Positions 63,713 through 64,000 of a stretch of 64,000 bases of DNA are shown in pieces. Location: positions 8,971,926 through 9,035,925 of the forward strand of contig NC_134984.1 in the NCBI RefSeq assembly GCF_050947335.1, written 5' to 3'. A model generated the notes under the pieces. The model saw only the letters and a program-made list of their open reading frames with translations, did not search any database and was not told where the DNA came from. The position numbers and the translations under genes are program-made. Every line of letters starts with the position of its first letter. Position 1 is the stretch's first letter. Origin of the DNA: Megachile rotundata (lineage: Eukaryota; Arthropoda; Insecta; Hymenoptera; Megachilidae).

Positions 63713-64000
63713 ATTACTAAACGTTTATGTAATCATTTTTGTCGAACCTTCAAATTGATAAGCAATATTTTACGATACAAAACGCAGACTTTACATAATA
63801 TTCTACAATTTAACACGCCGTAAGATTTTTTAAAAATTAGCCATGTGTTATAAAAGACATTAATGGACAAATCACGTAGTAATTTCCCTTAAAATTTTCA
63901 TTTGTACTTCATACAAACCCCTTGCTTCATATGTTTGTCAGACATCAACTAATCACAATATTAAAACAGAGAAAAAGTTGAAATGTTACGTCAATTTTGT

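Noticed and set aside
1..64000. CRISPR arrays, operons, rRNA genes or riboswitches
   Set aside because: None seen; the tandem repeats lack regular unique spacers and the genome is eukaryotic.

Overview
The window looks like nuclear DNA of an insect, most likely a hymenopteran (bee, wasp or ant). The evidence is strong A+T richness, spliced genes with GT/AG introns, insect-type Cngl, PTIP and ACBP proteins, a non-LTR retrotransposon of the kind common in ants and bees, and many small TIR elements with TA or TTAA target duplications. No prokaryotic or viral gene is recognised. The species cannot be fixed from the sequence alone.

Coding layout. (1) 1-2940, minus strand: 5' part of PTIP/PAXIP1, with two BRCT domains and a very glutamine-rich region that runs off the left edge. 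(2) 15967-44355, minus strand: five 3'-terminal coding exons of a cyclic-nucleotide-gated channel of the Cngl type. They encode S6, the C-linker, the cyclic-nucleotide-binding domain, a long low-complexity tail and a C-terminal coiled coil. Exons for S1-S5 and the pore must lie above 44355; I did not find them, so they may lie beyond the window. (3) 46402-48674, plus strand: a complete three-exon acyl-CoA-binding protein (89 aa). It sits on the opposite strand and is probably nested in an upstream Cngl intron. PTIP and Cngl are on the same strand, with Cngl ending about 13 kb upstream of the PTIP start codon.

The rest is intron and intergenic DNA full of mobile and repeated sequence. There are five copies of one ~500-bp TA-flanked MITE, several TTAA-flanked (piggyBac-type) MITEs each carrying its own repeated short palindrome, and five larger TA-flanked TIR elements. 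There is also a two-copy ~315-bp TIR element, a ~5.2-kb structure bounded by 0.5-0.6-kb inverted arms, and a LINE ORF of 737 codons that is open although catalytic residues are changed. About a dozen degenerate AAATTY minisatellite tracts occur, including a nearly pure 9-bp satellite at 60.9-61.5 kb. The 18.8-kb Cngl intron (25218-44024) holds most of the larger elements.

The most interesting coding observations are in the Cngl tail. A thirteen-residue motif of the form LPxxxRLKLLKEK is repeated three times, and a SILK-type plus an RVxF-type protein phosphatase 1 docking motif lie in the expected order. All splice sites and alignments were made by eye.
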